A stretch of DNA of 64,000 nt from an uncultured Lachnospiraceae bacterium (GTDB lineage Bacteria; Bacillota; Clostridia; Lachnospirales; Lachnospiraceae), in NCBI GenBank assembly GCA_934343915.1, contig CAKRIL010000011.1, positions 10,546 to 74,545 of the forward strand, given 5' to 3'. Made by a program: the position numbers and the translations under genes. Numbering within the stretch: the stretch's first letter is position 1; each line of letters starts with the position of its first letter. This document shows positions 51,276 through 59,865 of the stretch, piece by piece. Under the pieces are notes generated by a model, which saw only the letters and a program-made list of their open reading frames with translations, did no database searches and was not told the DNA's origin.

Positions 51276-52502
51276 ATGAAGTGTATTGAAGGCGGCGTAT
51301 GTGCTGCGAAGGGCTTTAAGGCGACAGGTCTTAATGCGGGAATTAAGAATAATGTGAAGAAGGATATGGCTCTTGTCTTTTCAGAGGCACCGTGCGTGAA
51401 GGCGGGAACCTTCACGACCAACAGAGTGTGTGCGGCTCCGGTTAAGTGGGATAAGAAGGTTGTGTTCGAATCACAGAGTGCTCAGGCGATTGTCGTAAAC
51501 AGCGGAATTGCCAATGCATGTACGGGAGAGGAAGGATACGAGAAGTGCCGCGAGATGGCAGCTAAGACGGCACAGCAGCTTGGAATTGACGAGAATGCCG
51601 TTCTTGTTGCAAGTACGGGAGTCATCGGAAAACAGCTTCCGATGGATATAATCGGCAGAGGAATAGAGCTTCTTCCTAAGCAGCTCGGAGTGACAGCGGC
51701 GGATGCGACACTTGCAGCCGAGGCGATTATGACAACCGATACCAAGTCTAAGCAGGTGGCTGTTGAGTTCGAGGTTGGAGGGGTTCCGGTTCATATCGGA
51801 GGAATGTGCAAGGGCTCAGGAATGATACATCCTAACATGGCAACAATGCTCTGCTTTATAACCTCAGATGCCGTTGTTGATGAGAAGCTTTTGCAGAAGA
51901 TGGTCCGCTCGATAGTTGACGATACCTTCAACATGATTTCCGTTGACGGCGATACCTCCACGAATGACTCTGTTCTGCTTATTGCGAACGGCATGGCAGG
52001 AAATAGGAAGATAGAGGATGAGGAGAGTGAAGGATATAAAGAGTTCTATGATGCACTTTTCTATATTCTATGTGAGCTCTCAAAGAAGATTGCAGGTGAC
52101 GGAGAGGGAGCAACATGTCTTTTTGAGGTACAGATGAAGAATGTAAAGACAAAGGCGGATGCCAAGGTTCTTGCAAAGTCTGTCATCACATCTAATCTTA
52201 CCAAGGCTGCAATATACGGTCATGATGCCAACTGGGGAAGAATACTGTGTGCCATGGGCTATTCAGGTGTTGAATTTGACCCTGAGAAGGTTGACATATG
52301 GTTCAAGAGCGAAGCGGGAGAGCTGAAGATTGTCGAGAACGGCAAGGCAACTGATTACAGCGAGGAGAAGGCTACTGAGATATTATCTAAGGAGCATGTA
52401 ATCGCGATTGCGGATGTGAAGCAGGGAAGCGAGTCCGCCACAGCCTACGGCTGCGATCTCACTCATGAGTATGTATCCATAAATGCCGATTACAGAAGCT
52501 GA
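51276..52502 (+). CDS. argJ: Glutamate N-acetyltransferase/amino-acid acetyltransferase
   Basis: The product is a 408-residue ArgJ, which recycles the acetyl group between N-acetylornithine and glutamate. The self-cleavage site is in KGSGMIHPNMATMLCF, where Thr at about residue 190 becomes the nucleophile of the beta chain. VNSGIANACTGEEGYEKC and ASTGVIGKQLPMD are conserved. The ATG follows CAGGAGGATG. Presence of argJ in place of argE fits the cyclic pathway. Whether it also uses acetyl-CoA cannot be read from sequence. Confidence 0.95.
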   Translation: MKCIEGGVCAAKGFKATGLNAGIKNNVKKDMALVFSEAPCVKAGTFTTNRVCAAPVKWDKKVVFESQSAQAIVVNSGIANACTGEEGYEKCREMAAKTAQQLGIDENAVLVASTGVIGKQLPMDIIGRGIELLPKQLGVTAADATLAAEAIMTTDTKSKQVAVEFEVGGVPVHIGGMCKGSGMIHPNMATMLCFITSDAVVDEKLLQKMVRSIVDDTFNMISVDGDTSTNDSVLLIANGMAGNRKIEDEESEGYKEFYDALFYILCELSKKIAGDGEGATCLFEVQMKNVKTKADAKVLAKSVITSNLTKAAIYGHDANWGRILCAMGYSGVEFDPEKVDIWFKSEAGELKIVENGKATDYSEEKATEILSKEHVIAIADVKQGSESATAYGCDLTHEYVSINADYRS

Positions 52503-52540
52503 GCAAGCGAAAATATAAAGTCTGATTAGGAGATAACAGT

Positions 52541-53446
52541 ATGCGTAACTATGACAATGAGATGGCAAAGGCGAATGTCCTTATAGAGGCACTGCCTTAT
52601 ATTCAGAAGTTTAACCGCAAGGTTATTGTGGTAAAATACGGCGGAAGCGCGATGGTCGATGAGGAGCTTAAAAAGAAGGTTATCGAGGATGTGGTTCTCT
52701 TAAAACTTGTAGGTTTCAAGCCGATAATCGTTCACGGCGGCGGCAAGGAGATAAGCCGCTGGGTTGCCAAGTCGGGAATGGAACCGAGATTTGTAAACGG
52801 TTTAAGAGTTACCGATGAGCCTACAATGGAGATTGCCGAGATGGTATTAAACAGGGTGAACAAGAGTCTTGTCAACCTTGTGGAGCAGCTTGGCGTGAAG
52901 GCTGCGGGAATAAGTGGCAAGGACGGAGCGACAATCCATGTAACCAAGAAGCTCTCCGGAGGCGAGGATATCGGCTTCGTGGGTGAGGTAAGCCGGGTAG
53001 ACCCATCGCTTATCAACACTCTTCTTGAGAATGACTTTATTCCGATTGTATGTCCAATCGGAATTGATGATAATTACAATACTTACAATATCAATGCTGA
53101 CGATGCGGCATGTGCGATAGCAAAGGCTGTAAAGGCGGAGAAGCTTGCATTCCTTACGGATATAGAGGGCGTGAGAAAGGTCGCTGATGACCCTGAGACA
53201 CTTATATCGGAGCTCAGCCTTACCGAGGCGGAGGAGCTTATCGGCAGCGGCAATATCGGCGGGGGCATGCTTCCTAAGCTCAATAATTGTATAGATGCGA
53301 TTGAGAACGGTGTTTCAAGAGTACATATCATGGATGGACGTATTCCGCATTGCCTGCTTCTTGAAATATTCACTAATAAGGGTATCGGAACGGCAATTAT
53401 AGACAGAGATGCAGAAAGGTTTTATGATGGAGACAAGAACAAGTAA
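52541..53446 (+). CDS. argB: Acetylglutamate kinase
   Basis: The product is a 301-residue NAGK, the usual feedback point of the cyclic arginine pathway. It has VIVVKYGGSAMVDEELKKKV, IIVHGGGKEISRWV, NINADDAACAIAKAVKAEKL and GGMLPKLNNCIDAIENGVSR. The N-terminal helix (NEMAKANVLIEALPYIQKFN) is of the arginine-sensitive, hexameric type. The ATG follows GGAGATAAC. Its 3' end overlaps argD by 23 bp. Confidence 0.96.
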   Translation: MRNYDNEMAKANVLIEALPYIQKFNRKVIVVKYGGSAMVDEELKKKVIEDVVLLKLVGFKPIIVHGGGKEISRWVAKSGMEPRFVNGLRVTDEPTMEIAEMVLNRVNKSLVNLVEQLGVKAAGISGKDGATIHVTKKLSGGEDIGFVGEVSRVDPSLINTLLENDFIPIVCPIGIDDNYNTYNINADDAACAIAKAVKAEKLAFLTDIEGVRKVADDPETLISELSLTEAEELIGSGNIGGGMLPKLNNCIDAIENGVSRVHIMDGRIPHCLLLEIFTNKGIGTAIIDRDAERFYDGDKNK

Positions 53447-54620
53447 TATTATTGCTAAAGCAGAGAATAATCTTATACACACATACAACAGAGCCGAGCT
53501 TGTGCTTGACCATGGCAATGGCGTGTATCTGTATGATGTTGAGGGAAACAAGTATCTTGATTTCGCGGCAGGTATAGCCGTATATGCACTTGGGTATAAT
53601 TATCAGGATTACAATGAGGCGGTCAAGGCACAGGTTGATAAGATTGTACACATTTCCAATCTGTATTACAGCGAGCCGCTCGCGGACGCGGCAGAGAAGC
53701 TTGTGAAGGCGACAGGACTTAGCAAGGCCTTCTTTACAAACAGCGGAACAGAGGCTGTTGAGGGAGCTTTAAAGCTTGCCAAGAAGTACGCTTATCTTCG
53801 TGATAACAGCACTGACCATGAGATTATTGCAATGGAGCATTCATTCCACGGAAGAAGCATGGGAGCACTGTCAGTGACGGGCAACGCACATTACAGGGAG
53901 GCGTTTGGACCGCTTATTCCGGGAATACGCTTTGCGGAGTATAACAATCTTGAGAGTGTGAAGTCGCTTGTAAATGACAAGACCTGTGCGGTTATTTGTG
54001 AGACAGTTCAGGGCGAGGGAGGAATATTCCCTGCTGATAAGGAATTTCTGGAGGGACTCAGAAAGCTGTGCGATGAGCATGATATGCTGCTTATACTGGA
54101 TGAGATTCAGTGCGGTATGGGGCGCACGGGTTCGATGTTCGCATATCAGCAGTATGGCGTTAAGCCGGATGTTGTCACTGTTGCAAAGGCGCTCGGCTGT
54201 GGAATACCTGTCGGAGCCTTCGCTGCCAATGAAAAGGTACAGGGTGTGCTTGTCCCGGGAGACCACGGAACAACCTATGGTGGTAATCCTTTGGCAGCGG
54301 CAGCAGCTTCAAAGGTATTTGACTTATTCGAGAAAAATGATATTATAGGACATGTGAATGAGGTGGCACCTTATATGATGGAAAGGCTTAAGGCTTTTGC
54401 TTCGCGTCATAGCTGTGTCAAGGCTGTCAGAGGTCTTGGACTTATGTGCGGAATGCAGTTCGCTGATGAGCTTCCTGTCGGCAAGGTCGTGGCGGCAGCC
54501 CGTGAGAATGGTCTGATTGTGATAAGTGCGGGACTTAATACGTTAAGATTTGTACCGCCGCTTATTATCACTGAGCAGGATGTTGATAATATGATTGATA
54601 TTCTTGAAAAATGTGTATAA
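53424..54620 (+). CDS. argD: Acetylornithine aminotransferase
   Basis: The product is a 398-residue class III PLP aminotransferase. FTNSGTEAVEGALKLAKKYA, FHGRSMGALSVTGN, ILDEIQCGMGRTGSMFAYQQ and the PLP lysine in DVVTVAKALGCGIPVGAF are all present. The start is the first of two ATGs after AGAAAGG inside the end of argB. It is the last gene of argCJBD; no argF or carbamoyl-phosphate synthase gene follows in the window. Confidence 0.96.
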   Translation: MMETRTSNIIAKAENNLIHTYNRAELVLDHGNGVYLYDVEGNKYLDFAAGIAVYALGYNYQDYNEAVKAQVDKIVHISNLYYSEPLADAAEKLVKATGLSKAFFTNSGTEAVEGALKLAKKYAYLRDNSTDHEIIAMEHSFHGRSMGALSVTGNAHYREAFGPLIPGIRFAEYNNLESVKSLVNDKTCAVICETVQGEGGIFPADKEFLEGLRKLCDEHDMLLILDEIQCGMGRTGSMFAYQQYGVKPDVVTVAKALGCGIPVGAFAANEKVQGVLVPGDHGTTYGGNPLAAAAASKVFDLFEKNDIIGHVNEVAPYMMERLKAFASRHSCVKAVRGLGLMCGMQFADELPVGKVVAAARENGLIVISAGLNTLRFVPPLIITEQDVDNMIDILEKCV

Positions 54621-54657
54621 GACCGCCTCATATTAATAGTTGAAAGGTATTTTTTTT

Positions 54658-55947
54658 ATGAGATTCGGTTCTTTTATAAGAAGATGTATTATAGGTGCGC
54701 TTACATGCACATTCGTTATGTCCTCAGTCACAGGCTGCAGGATTCAGTATGTTGATGATGAGACAACGCAGAGTGATGAGATACAGGAGACTACCGCAAA
54801 GGCACAGGAGAGAGTTAATGTGAGACTGTGGTATTCCGATTCCGAGCTGACGGGTTACTTAGAGTACTGTGCAGGTGAGTATGAGACTGCCAATAACAAT
54901 GTGCACATAACGCTTACGCTTATTCCTGAGGCAGATTATATTGACACATTGACTGCGGAGGCTGTTAAGCCTGACACGGTAGATATGTTCATAGTTGACA
55001 ATGATAAGCTTGAGCAGATTAAGCTTGCGGGTATTGCCGGCGAGAACAGAATGACGGATATATATAACGTATACAATTACAGTGACACGGCGATAGCTGC
55101 ATGCACATATGATAACAGGCTTATAGCTTATCCGCTGAGCTTTGATACAAGCTTTCTCATATATAATGCTGAATACGTGCAGGATGCTTCTTTTGCAACC
55201 TTTGAGGATGTAAAGAATTATGCCGAGAATTTTGAGGTGCAGGCGGGCAGCAGTGTCAACTCAATTTTTACATGTGACCTTCAGGATATTTTCTATAATT
55301 ACGGATATTTGGGAGCATATCTTAATATCGGAGGCAGTGCAGGAGATGACCGAACTGAGCTTTTTGATATAACAGATGAGCTTACACAAGCGGCAGAGCT
55401 GTATAAGCAGCTGATAGAATATTTTTACATTGATATTAACAATGTGGATTATTATTCATGTCTTAACGGCTTTGAGAACGGCTCCATTGTGCTGACGATA
55501 GGTGATATGGCGATGTACAGAAGAACATCAACAGAGTGCGGCTTTGAGGTCGGAACGGCAGCATTGCCTGACATGAGTTCGACAATCAAGAGCTCACCAT
55601 TGTCGGTTACGACAGCGGTTGTTGTCAATCCTTTTTCGTCGGATGTGACTGTTGCGGAGAGCTTTGCAAAATATCTGACATACACGAATGCGGATAAGCT
55701 GTATACAATGTCGGGTGTTCCGTCATGCCGAAGACTTGACAACGAGGATGACAATATCAACCATATATATGAGTCATACGATAAGTCGGTCTCGAAGCTT
55801 AAGCTGCTGTACAGTGATGAATTCTATGCGATTCTTGAGGTTGCGATGCATTCGATAGCCAACGGAACTCAGGATGTAGGCTCGTTGACATCGGTAAGAG
55901 ATTATATGGCAAGAAGCTGGGCTCCGAATTCTGAAAATGCAGAATAA
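54658..55947 (+). CDS. Extracellular solute-binding-like lipoprotein
   Basis: The product is a 429-residue lipoprotein: signal FIRRCIIGALTCTFVMSSVT then lipobox Cys in VTGCRI. The mature part resembles sugar ABC transporter binding proteins: VNVRLWYSDSELTGYLEYCA, DTVDMFIVDNDKLEQIK and LIAYPLSFDTSFLIYNAEYV. No permease or ATPase gene is adjacent, so it is an orphan binding protein or has another surface role. ATG 54658 is in a T-rich context after GAAAGG; a TTG at 54640 would overlap that site. It follows argD by 37 bp. Confidence 0.82.
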   Translation: MRFGSFIRRCIIGALTCTFVMSSVTGCRIQYVDDETTQSDEIQETTAKAQERVNVRLWYSDSELTGYLEYCAGEYETANNNVHITLTLIPEADYIDTLTAEAVKPDTVDMFIVDNDKLEQIKLAGIAGENRMTDIYNVYNYSDTAIAACTYDNRLIAYPLSFDTSFLIYNAEYVQDASFATFEDVKNYAENFEVQAGSSVNSIFTCDLQDIFYNYGYLGAYLNIGGSAGDDRTELFDITDELTQAAELYKQLIEYFYIDINNVDYYSCLNGFENGSIVLTIGDMAMYRRTSTECGFEVGTAALPDMSSTIKSSPLSVTTAVVVNPFSSDVTVAESFAKYLTYTNADKLYTMSGVPSCRRLDNEDDNINHIYESYDKSVSKLKLLYSDEFYAILEVAMHSIANGTQDVGSLTSVRDYMARSWAPNSENAE

Positions 55948-56062
55948 AACCTTACAAAATTTAGAATTGACATTGCATTTTTTTAAAATATTAGATAAAA
56001 TAAAATAGCAGGTTATCTTTCCTGTATCAGAGGAACCTTATGAGACAGACATAAGGAGAAAT

Positions 56063-56692
56063 ATGATGAAAAAAAGGTTTCAGAAAATCGCAGTTTATTT
56101 GACGGCAGTGCTGTCATTTGTAATATGCGGTTTTTTGTATTCATGCACAGGCAGGAAAAATGCAGGTTATACGATACAGCTGCCTGAGAGTGTGAGTGCT
56201 GATGAAGATGGTGCGGACATCAGTGTGTCGGAGTCCGTACAGGAGGAAAGCAGTCAGACGGTAATATGTGTATATGTATGCGGGAATGTTGTAAATCCCG
56301 GCGTGTATGAGGCTGTGTGCAATTCGAGGGTGTATGAACTGATAGACATGGCTGGCGGAGCTTCTGAGGAGGGGTGTCTTGAGGCACTTAATCTTGCCGA
56401 ATATGTATACGATGGTCAGAAGCTGTACGTTCCCGATTATGATGAGTATGAGCGTGCGGGGAGTGCTGCGTATACGGATAATGAGGTGCAGACCTCAGGG
56501 CTTGTGAATATCAATACGGCGGACATACAGGAGCTTATGACCCTTCCGGGGATAGGAAGCTCAAGAGCACAGGCGATTATAGAGTATCGCAATGCCAACG
56601 GCGGTTTTTCTGGTATTGATGACATTATGAATGTAAGCGGAATTAAAGAGAGTGCTTTTTTAAAGATTAAAGAGCTGATATGCGTTAAATAA
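56063..56692 (+). CDS. comEA: ComEA-like DNA-binding lipoprotein
   Basis: The product is a 209-residue surface protein. A hydrophobic signal ends in a lipobox-like LYSC near residue 29. An SLBB domain follows at about 67-128 (VYVCGNVVNPGVYEAV, ALNLAEYVYDGQKLYVP), then a helix-hairpin-helix pair at 145-207 (GLVNINTADIQELMTLPGIG, SRAQAIIEYRNANGGFSGID). ComEA binds incoming DNA at the cell surface in natural transformation. The ATG follows TAAGGAGAAA. A TTGACA box near 55966 may be its promoter. comEC lies 3.1 kb downstream on the same strand. Confidence 0.9.
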   Translation: MMKKRFQKIAVYLTAVLSFVICGFLYSCTGRKNAGYTIQLPESVSADEDGADISVSESVQEESSQTVICVYVCGNVVNPGVYEAVCNSRVYELIDMAGGASEEGCLEALNLAEYVYDGQKLYVPDYDEYERAGSAAYTDNEVQTSGLVNINTADIQELMTLPGIGSSRAQAIIEYRNANGGFSGIDDIMNVSGIKESAFLKIKELICVK

Positions 56693-56719
56693 CAAAATAT
56701 TGCGGAAATGAGGATTGGG

Positions 56720-57406
56720 ATGGCTGATAAGGTATTGGTGGTTGATGATGAGAAGTTGATTGTAAAGGGAATAAAGTACAGCCTCGAGCAGGACGGAATG
56801 GAAGTGTTCTGTGCATATGACGGCAAGGAGGCATTGGATCTGATAAAGGCTAATAATTATGACATAGTTCTGCTTGATGTCATGCTTCCGGAGATGGATG
56901 GCTACACGGTGTGCCAGCAGGTCAGGGAGTTTTCTGACGTGCCGATTATTATGATTACTGCAAAGAGCGAGGATATGGATAAGATTCTTGGACTTGACTA
57001 CGGTGCGGACGATTACATGACTAAGCCATTCAATATTCTTGAGGTGAAGGCAAGAATTAAGGCAATCAAGAGAAGAAACAGACATATCATGTCAGCAGAG
57101 CCGGGTACAAGAATCATTTCCGGCAATATGGTTATGGACAGAAATAACAGGCGTGTATACATTAAGGGACGTGAGATAAGCCTTACGACCAAGGAATATG
57201 ATGTGCTCGAGCTTCTTGTGACTAATCCTAACAAGGTCTACGGAAGAGATATGCTGCTTAATCTTATATGGGGCTATGATTATCCGGGCGATGCCAGAAC
57301 GGTAGATGTTCATATAAGAAGACTCAGAGAGAAGATTGAGGTTAATCCGAGCGAACCTGAGTATGTTCATACTAAGTGGGGTATGGGCTATTTCTTTAAG
57401 CAGTAG
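56720..57406 (+). CDS. OmpR/PhoB-family response regulator
   Basis: The product is a 228-residue regulator: receiver KVLVVDDEKLIVKGIKYSLE, phosphoacceptor Asp53 in LLDVMLPE, MITAKSED, and a winged helix with TTKEYDVLELLVTNPNKV and ARTVDVHIRRLREKIEVN. The start at 56720 follows GAGGATTGGG; ATG 56708 is an alternative. It is in an operon-like run with comEA upstream and a kinase starting ten bases downstream. It resembles ResD/WalR-type regulators. Confidence 0.93.
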   Translation: MADKVLVVDDEKLIVKGIKYSLEQDGMEVFCAYDGKEALDLIKANNYDIVLLDVMLPEMDGYTVCQQVREFSDVPIIMITAKSEDMDKILGLDYGADDYMTKPFNILEVKARIKAIKRRNRHIMSAEPGTRIISGNMVMDRNNRRVYIKGREISLTTKEYDVLELLVTNPNKVYGRDMLLNLIWGYDYPGDARTVDVHIRRLREKIEVNPSEPEYVHTKWGMGYFFKQ

Positions 57407-57416
57407 GAGAAATTAT

Positions 57417-58880
57417 ATGAAAAAAAAGCTTCTGCAGATATGGCAGACAATAAGAAGGCATTTATTCAGTGTCAGATGTATGACGGCGGTTGTTATAATT
57501 ACAGCTTCTGTCGTACCGCTTGTATTGGTAAAAAATGTAATTACCGACAAGCTTTTTACAAGAGAGATAGAGCAGCTCAGCACGAAGCTGTTAAATACGG
57601 GCAACATGCTTGCGACGGATATAGGCAGGAACGGATATCTGAATAAGCAGCATGATGCCGGAATCAATGCGCAGATAGAACAGATATCAAATAATTATTC
57701 GGGGCGTATAGTCATAGTCGCCTCCAATTATGTTGTTGTGAAGGACACATATATTGACCATGAGAACAAGATTCTTGTATCATACGAGGTTAATCAGGCA
57801 TTTCATGGCATAACCACTGACAATTACGACAGTGAATACGGAATAATTGAGCTTACGATGCCGATATATGCGGCTGACGGAACAACGATTATAGGTGTTC
57901 TCATGTTCGCGGTTCCGGACACGGAGCAGACGGAACGTGTGGGATATATAAGCAGAATAATGACCTACGCAGCGGATATTGTGTTCGTTATTATGATTCT
58001 GGTGGCGGTTGCTTATGCATTCGGAATAAGCAGACCGTTCATGAAGCTTGCCGAGTATATTCATGGAATAACAAGCGGATATATGGACAAGCGCCTTGAT
58101 GAAAAGAAGGGGCTTGGAGAGGTGTGTGTTGTATCCACCGAGGTAAATAAGATGCTCGAGCGTCTTAAGACACTTGACGACTCACGACAGGAATTCGTTT
58201 CCAATGTATCGCATGAGCTTAAGACACCTATCACTTCCATTAAGGTTCTTGCCGATTCACTTAACGGACAGGAGAATGTTCCTGTTGAGCTGTACAAGGA
58301 GTTCATGTCCGATATAGTTGAGGAAATTGACAGGGAAAGCCAGATTATCAATGATCTGCTGTCATTGGTTAGAATGGATAAGACCTCTGCGGAGCTTAAT
58401 CTTGCACCGCAGAATATGAATGAGCTTGTGGAGCATGTGCTTAAGCGTCTTAAGCCGATTGCTGCGGAGAAGAATATTGAACTTGTACTTGAGAGCTTCA
58501 GACCTGTTGTGGCGGAGGTTGATGAAGTCAAGATGACACAGGTTATAACCAATCTTGTTGAAAATGCAATCAAGTATAATGTTGCGAACGGCTGGGTGAG
58601 AGTGTCGGTGAACGCTGACCATAAGTTTTTCTATCTCACTGTGTCTGATTCAGGCATAGGTATACCTGATGGCAGCAGAGATAAGATATTTGAGCGTTTT
58701 TACCGTGTGGATAAGGCACGCTCGCGTCAGACCGGGGGAACGGGACTTGGACTTGCGATAACCAAGTCTGTAATTCTTATGCATAAAGGTGCCATAAGAG
58801 TGTACAGCAAGGAGGGTGAAGGAAGTACCTTTACCGTGCGTGTGCCTCTTACACAGGCAAAAAAGAGCAATACATTATAG
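57417..58880 (+). CDS. Membrane sensor histidine kinase with HAMP domain
   Basis: The product is a 487-residue kinase. A first membrane segment at about 22-42 and a second at about 180-202 enclose an extracytoplasmic sensor of about 135 residues. HAMP follows (RPFMKLAEYIHGITSGYMD), then the H-box VSNVSHELKTPITSIKVLAD, N-box NLVENAIKYN, DSGIGIP and GTGLGLAITKSVILMHKGAI. ATG 57417 follows TAGGAGAAAT. It is the partner of the preceding regulator and is overlapped or abutted by the GerMN lipoprotein gene. Confidence 0.93.
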   Translation: MKKKLLQIWQTIRRHLFSVRCMTAVVIITASVVPLVLVKNVITDKLFTREIEQLSTKLLNTGNMLATDIGRNGYLNKQHDAGINAQIEQISNNYSGRIVIVASNYVVVKDTYIDHENKILVSYEVNQAFHGITTDNYDSEYGIIELTMPIYAADGTTIIGVLMFAVPDTEQTERVGYISRIMTYAADIVFVIMILVAVAYAFGISRPFMKLAEYIHGITSGYMDKRLDEKKGLGEVCVVSTEVNKMLERLKTLDDSRQEFVSNVSHELKTPITSIKVLADSLNGQENVPVELYKEFMSDIVEEIDRESQIINDLLSLVRMDKTSAELNLAPQNMNELVEHVLKRLKPIAAEKNIELVLESFRPVVAEVDEVKMTQVITNLVENAIKYNVANGWVRVSVNADHKFFYLTVSDSGIGIPDGSRDKIFERFYRVDKARSRQTGGTGLGLAITKSVILMHKGAIRVYSKEGEGSTFTVRVPLTQAKKSNTL

Positions 58881-58908
58881 TACAATGTATATGGAAATGG
58901 AGAATCGT

Positions 58909-59865
58909 GTGAACAGATTGGTATTAAAGAAGGTAATGCCGGCACTGTTTTTATGTCTGTGCATGATATGCCTGTGTGCGTGCGGACGTACCAGCGGGGA
59001 TGAAGTGCAGCAGCCGGGAGAAAATGAATATCTTGTATACTATTTGGATAAGACGGGGAGGGCGCTTAACACCGAGATAAGAGCGGTGGCTGCCCCCGCA
59101 GATGATTCAATGGGACTTCTTGATGAATTGACCGGGATGATGAGACTGCCGGAGGATGCTAAGAATCATTCGAGTACATTCGGAAATGAGATGGTGATTG
59201 TCGATGCACAGCTTAAGGATGATGTATTGTCGGTATATTTTACCGATGCATATAATAAGCTGTTTGCTGAGGATGAGGTGATGTTCCGCGCGGCATACGT
59301 CAAGACGGTAACTCAGATTCAGGGAATTAAGTATGTGTGCTTCTATGTCAATGAGCAGCCGCTGATGGATGCCATGGGCAATACGGTCGGAATTATGCTT
59401 GCATCGGACTTTATGGAGGATATTGGTACGGGGACATACAGAACGTGGGTTGACCTGTCCATATATTATGCCAGTGCGGATTCTGACAAGCTTGCAGCTG
59501 AAAAGATTACCGTTGGTTATGGCAGGGATGCTTCCATCGAGAGAGTTATAATCGAGCAGCTGATTAAGGGACCAAGTGAGGAGAATCATGTAAGAACCGT
59601 ACCTGCAACACTCACATTATTGAGCGTCAACACCAAGGACGGAGTGTGTTATGTCAACTTCGATTCCACATTGACTGATGTGGTTGTTCCGGTTACTCCG
59701 GCTGTCACAATATATTCAATCGTGAATTCATTGTGCGAGCTGTCCACTGTCAATAAGGTACAGATATCCGTAAAAAGCAATACCAATATAATGTTCCATG
59801 ATGCGATTGACCTTTCCTCACCATTGGAGAGGAGCCTTGACATTATTGAAACACAAAAAAATTAA
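58909..59865 (+). CDS. Lipoprotein with two GerMN domains
   Basis: The product (318 residues) has a lipoprotein signal, VMPALFLCLCMICLC, and lipobox CACGRTSG. Two GerMN-type domains follow: one at about 40-160 (LVYYLDKTGRALNTEIRAVA, LKDDVLSVYFTDAYNKLF) and one at about 175-310 (ERVIIEQLIKGPSEENHVRT, GVCYVNFDSTLTDV). GerMN domains occur in GerM and LpqB-like proteins, the latter next to two-component systems, as here. The start is set at GTG 58909, six bases after GGAG; ATGs at 58885-58897 are possible. It follows the kinase closely. Confidence 0.85.
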   Translation: MNRLVLKKVMPALFLCLCMICLCACGRTSGDEVQQPGENEYLVYYLDKTGRALNTEIRAVAAPADDSMGLLDELTGMMRLPEDAKNHSSTFGNEMVIVDAQLKDDVLSVYFTDAYNKLFAEDEVMFRAAYVKTVTQIQGIKYVCFYVNEQPLMDAMGNTVGIMLASDFMEDIGTGTYRTWVDLSIYYASADSDKLAAEKITVGYGRDASIERVIIEQLIKGPSEENHVRTVPATLTLLSVNTKDGVCYVNFDSTLTDVVVPVTPAVTIYSIVNSLCELSTVNKVQISVKSNTNIMFHDAIDLSSPLERSLDIIETQKN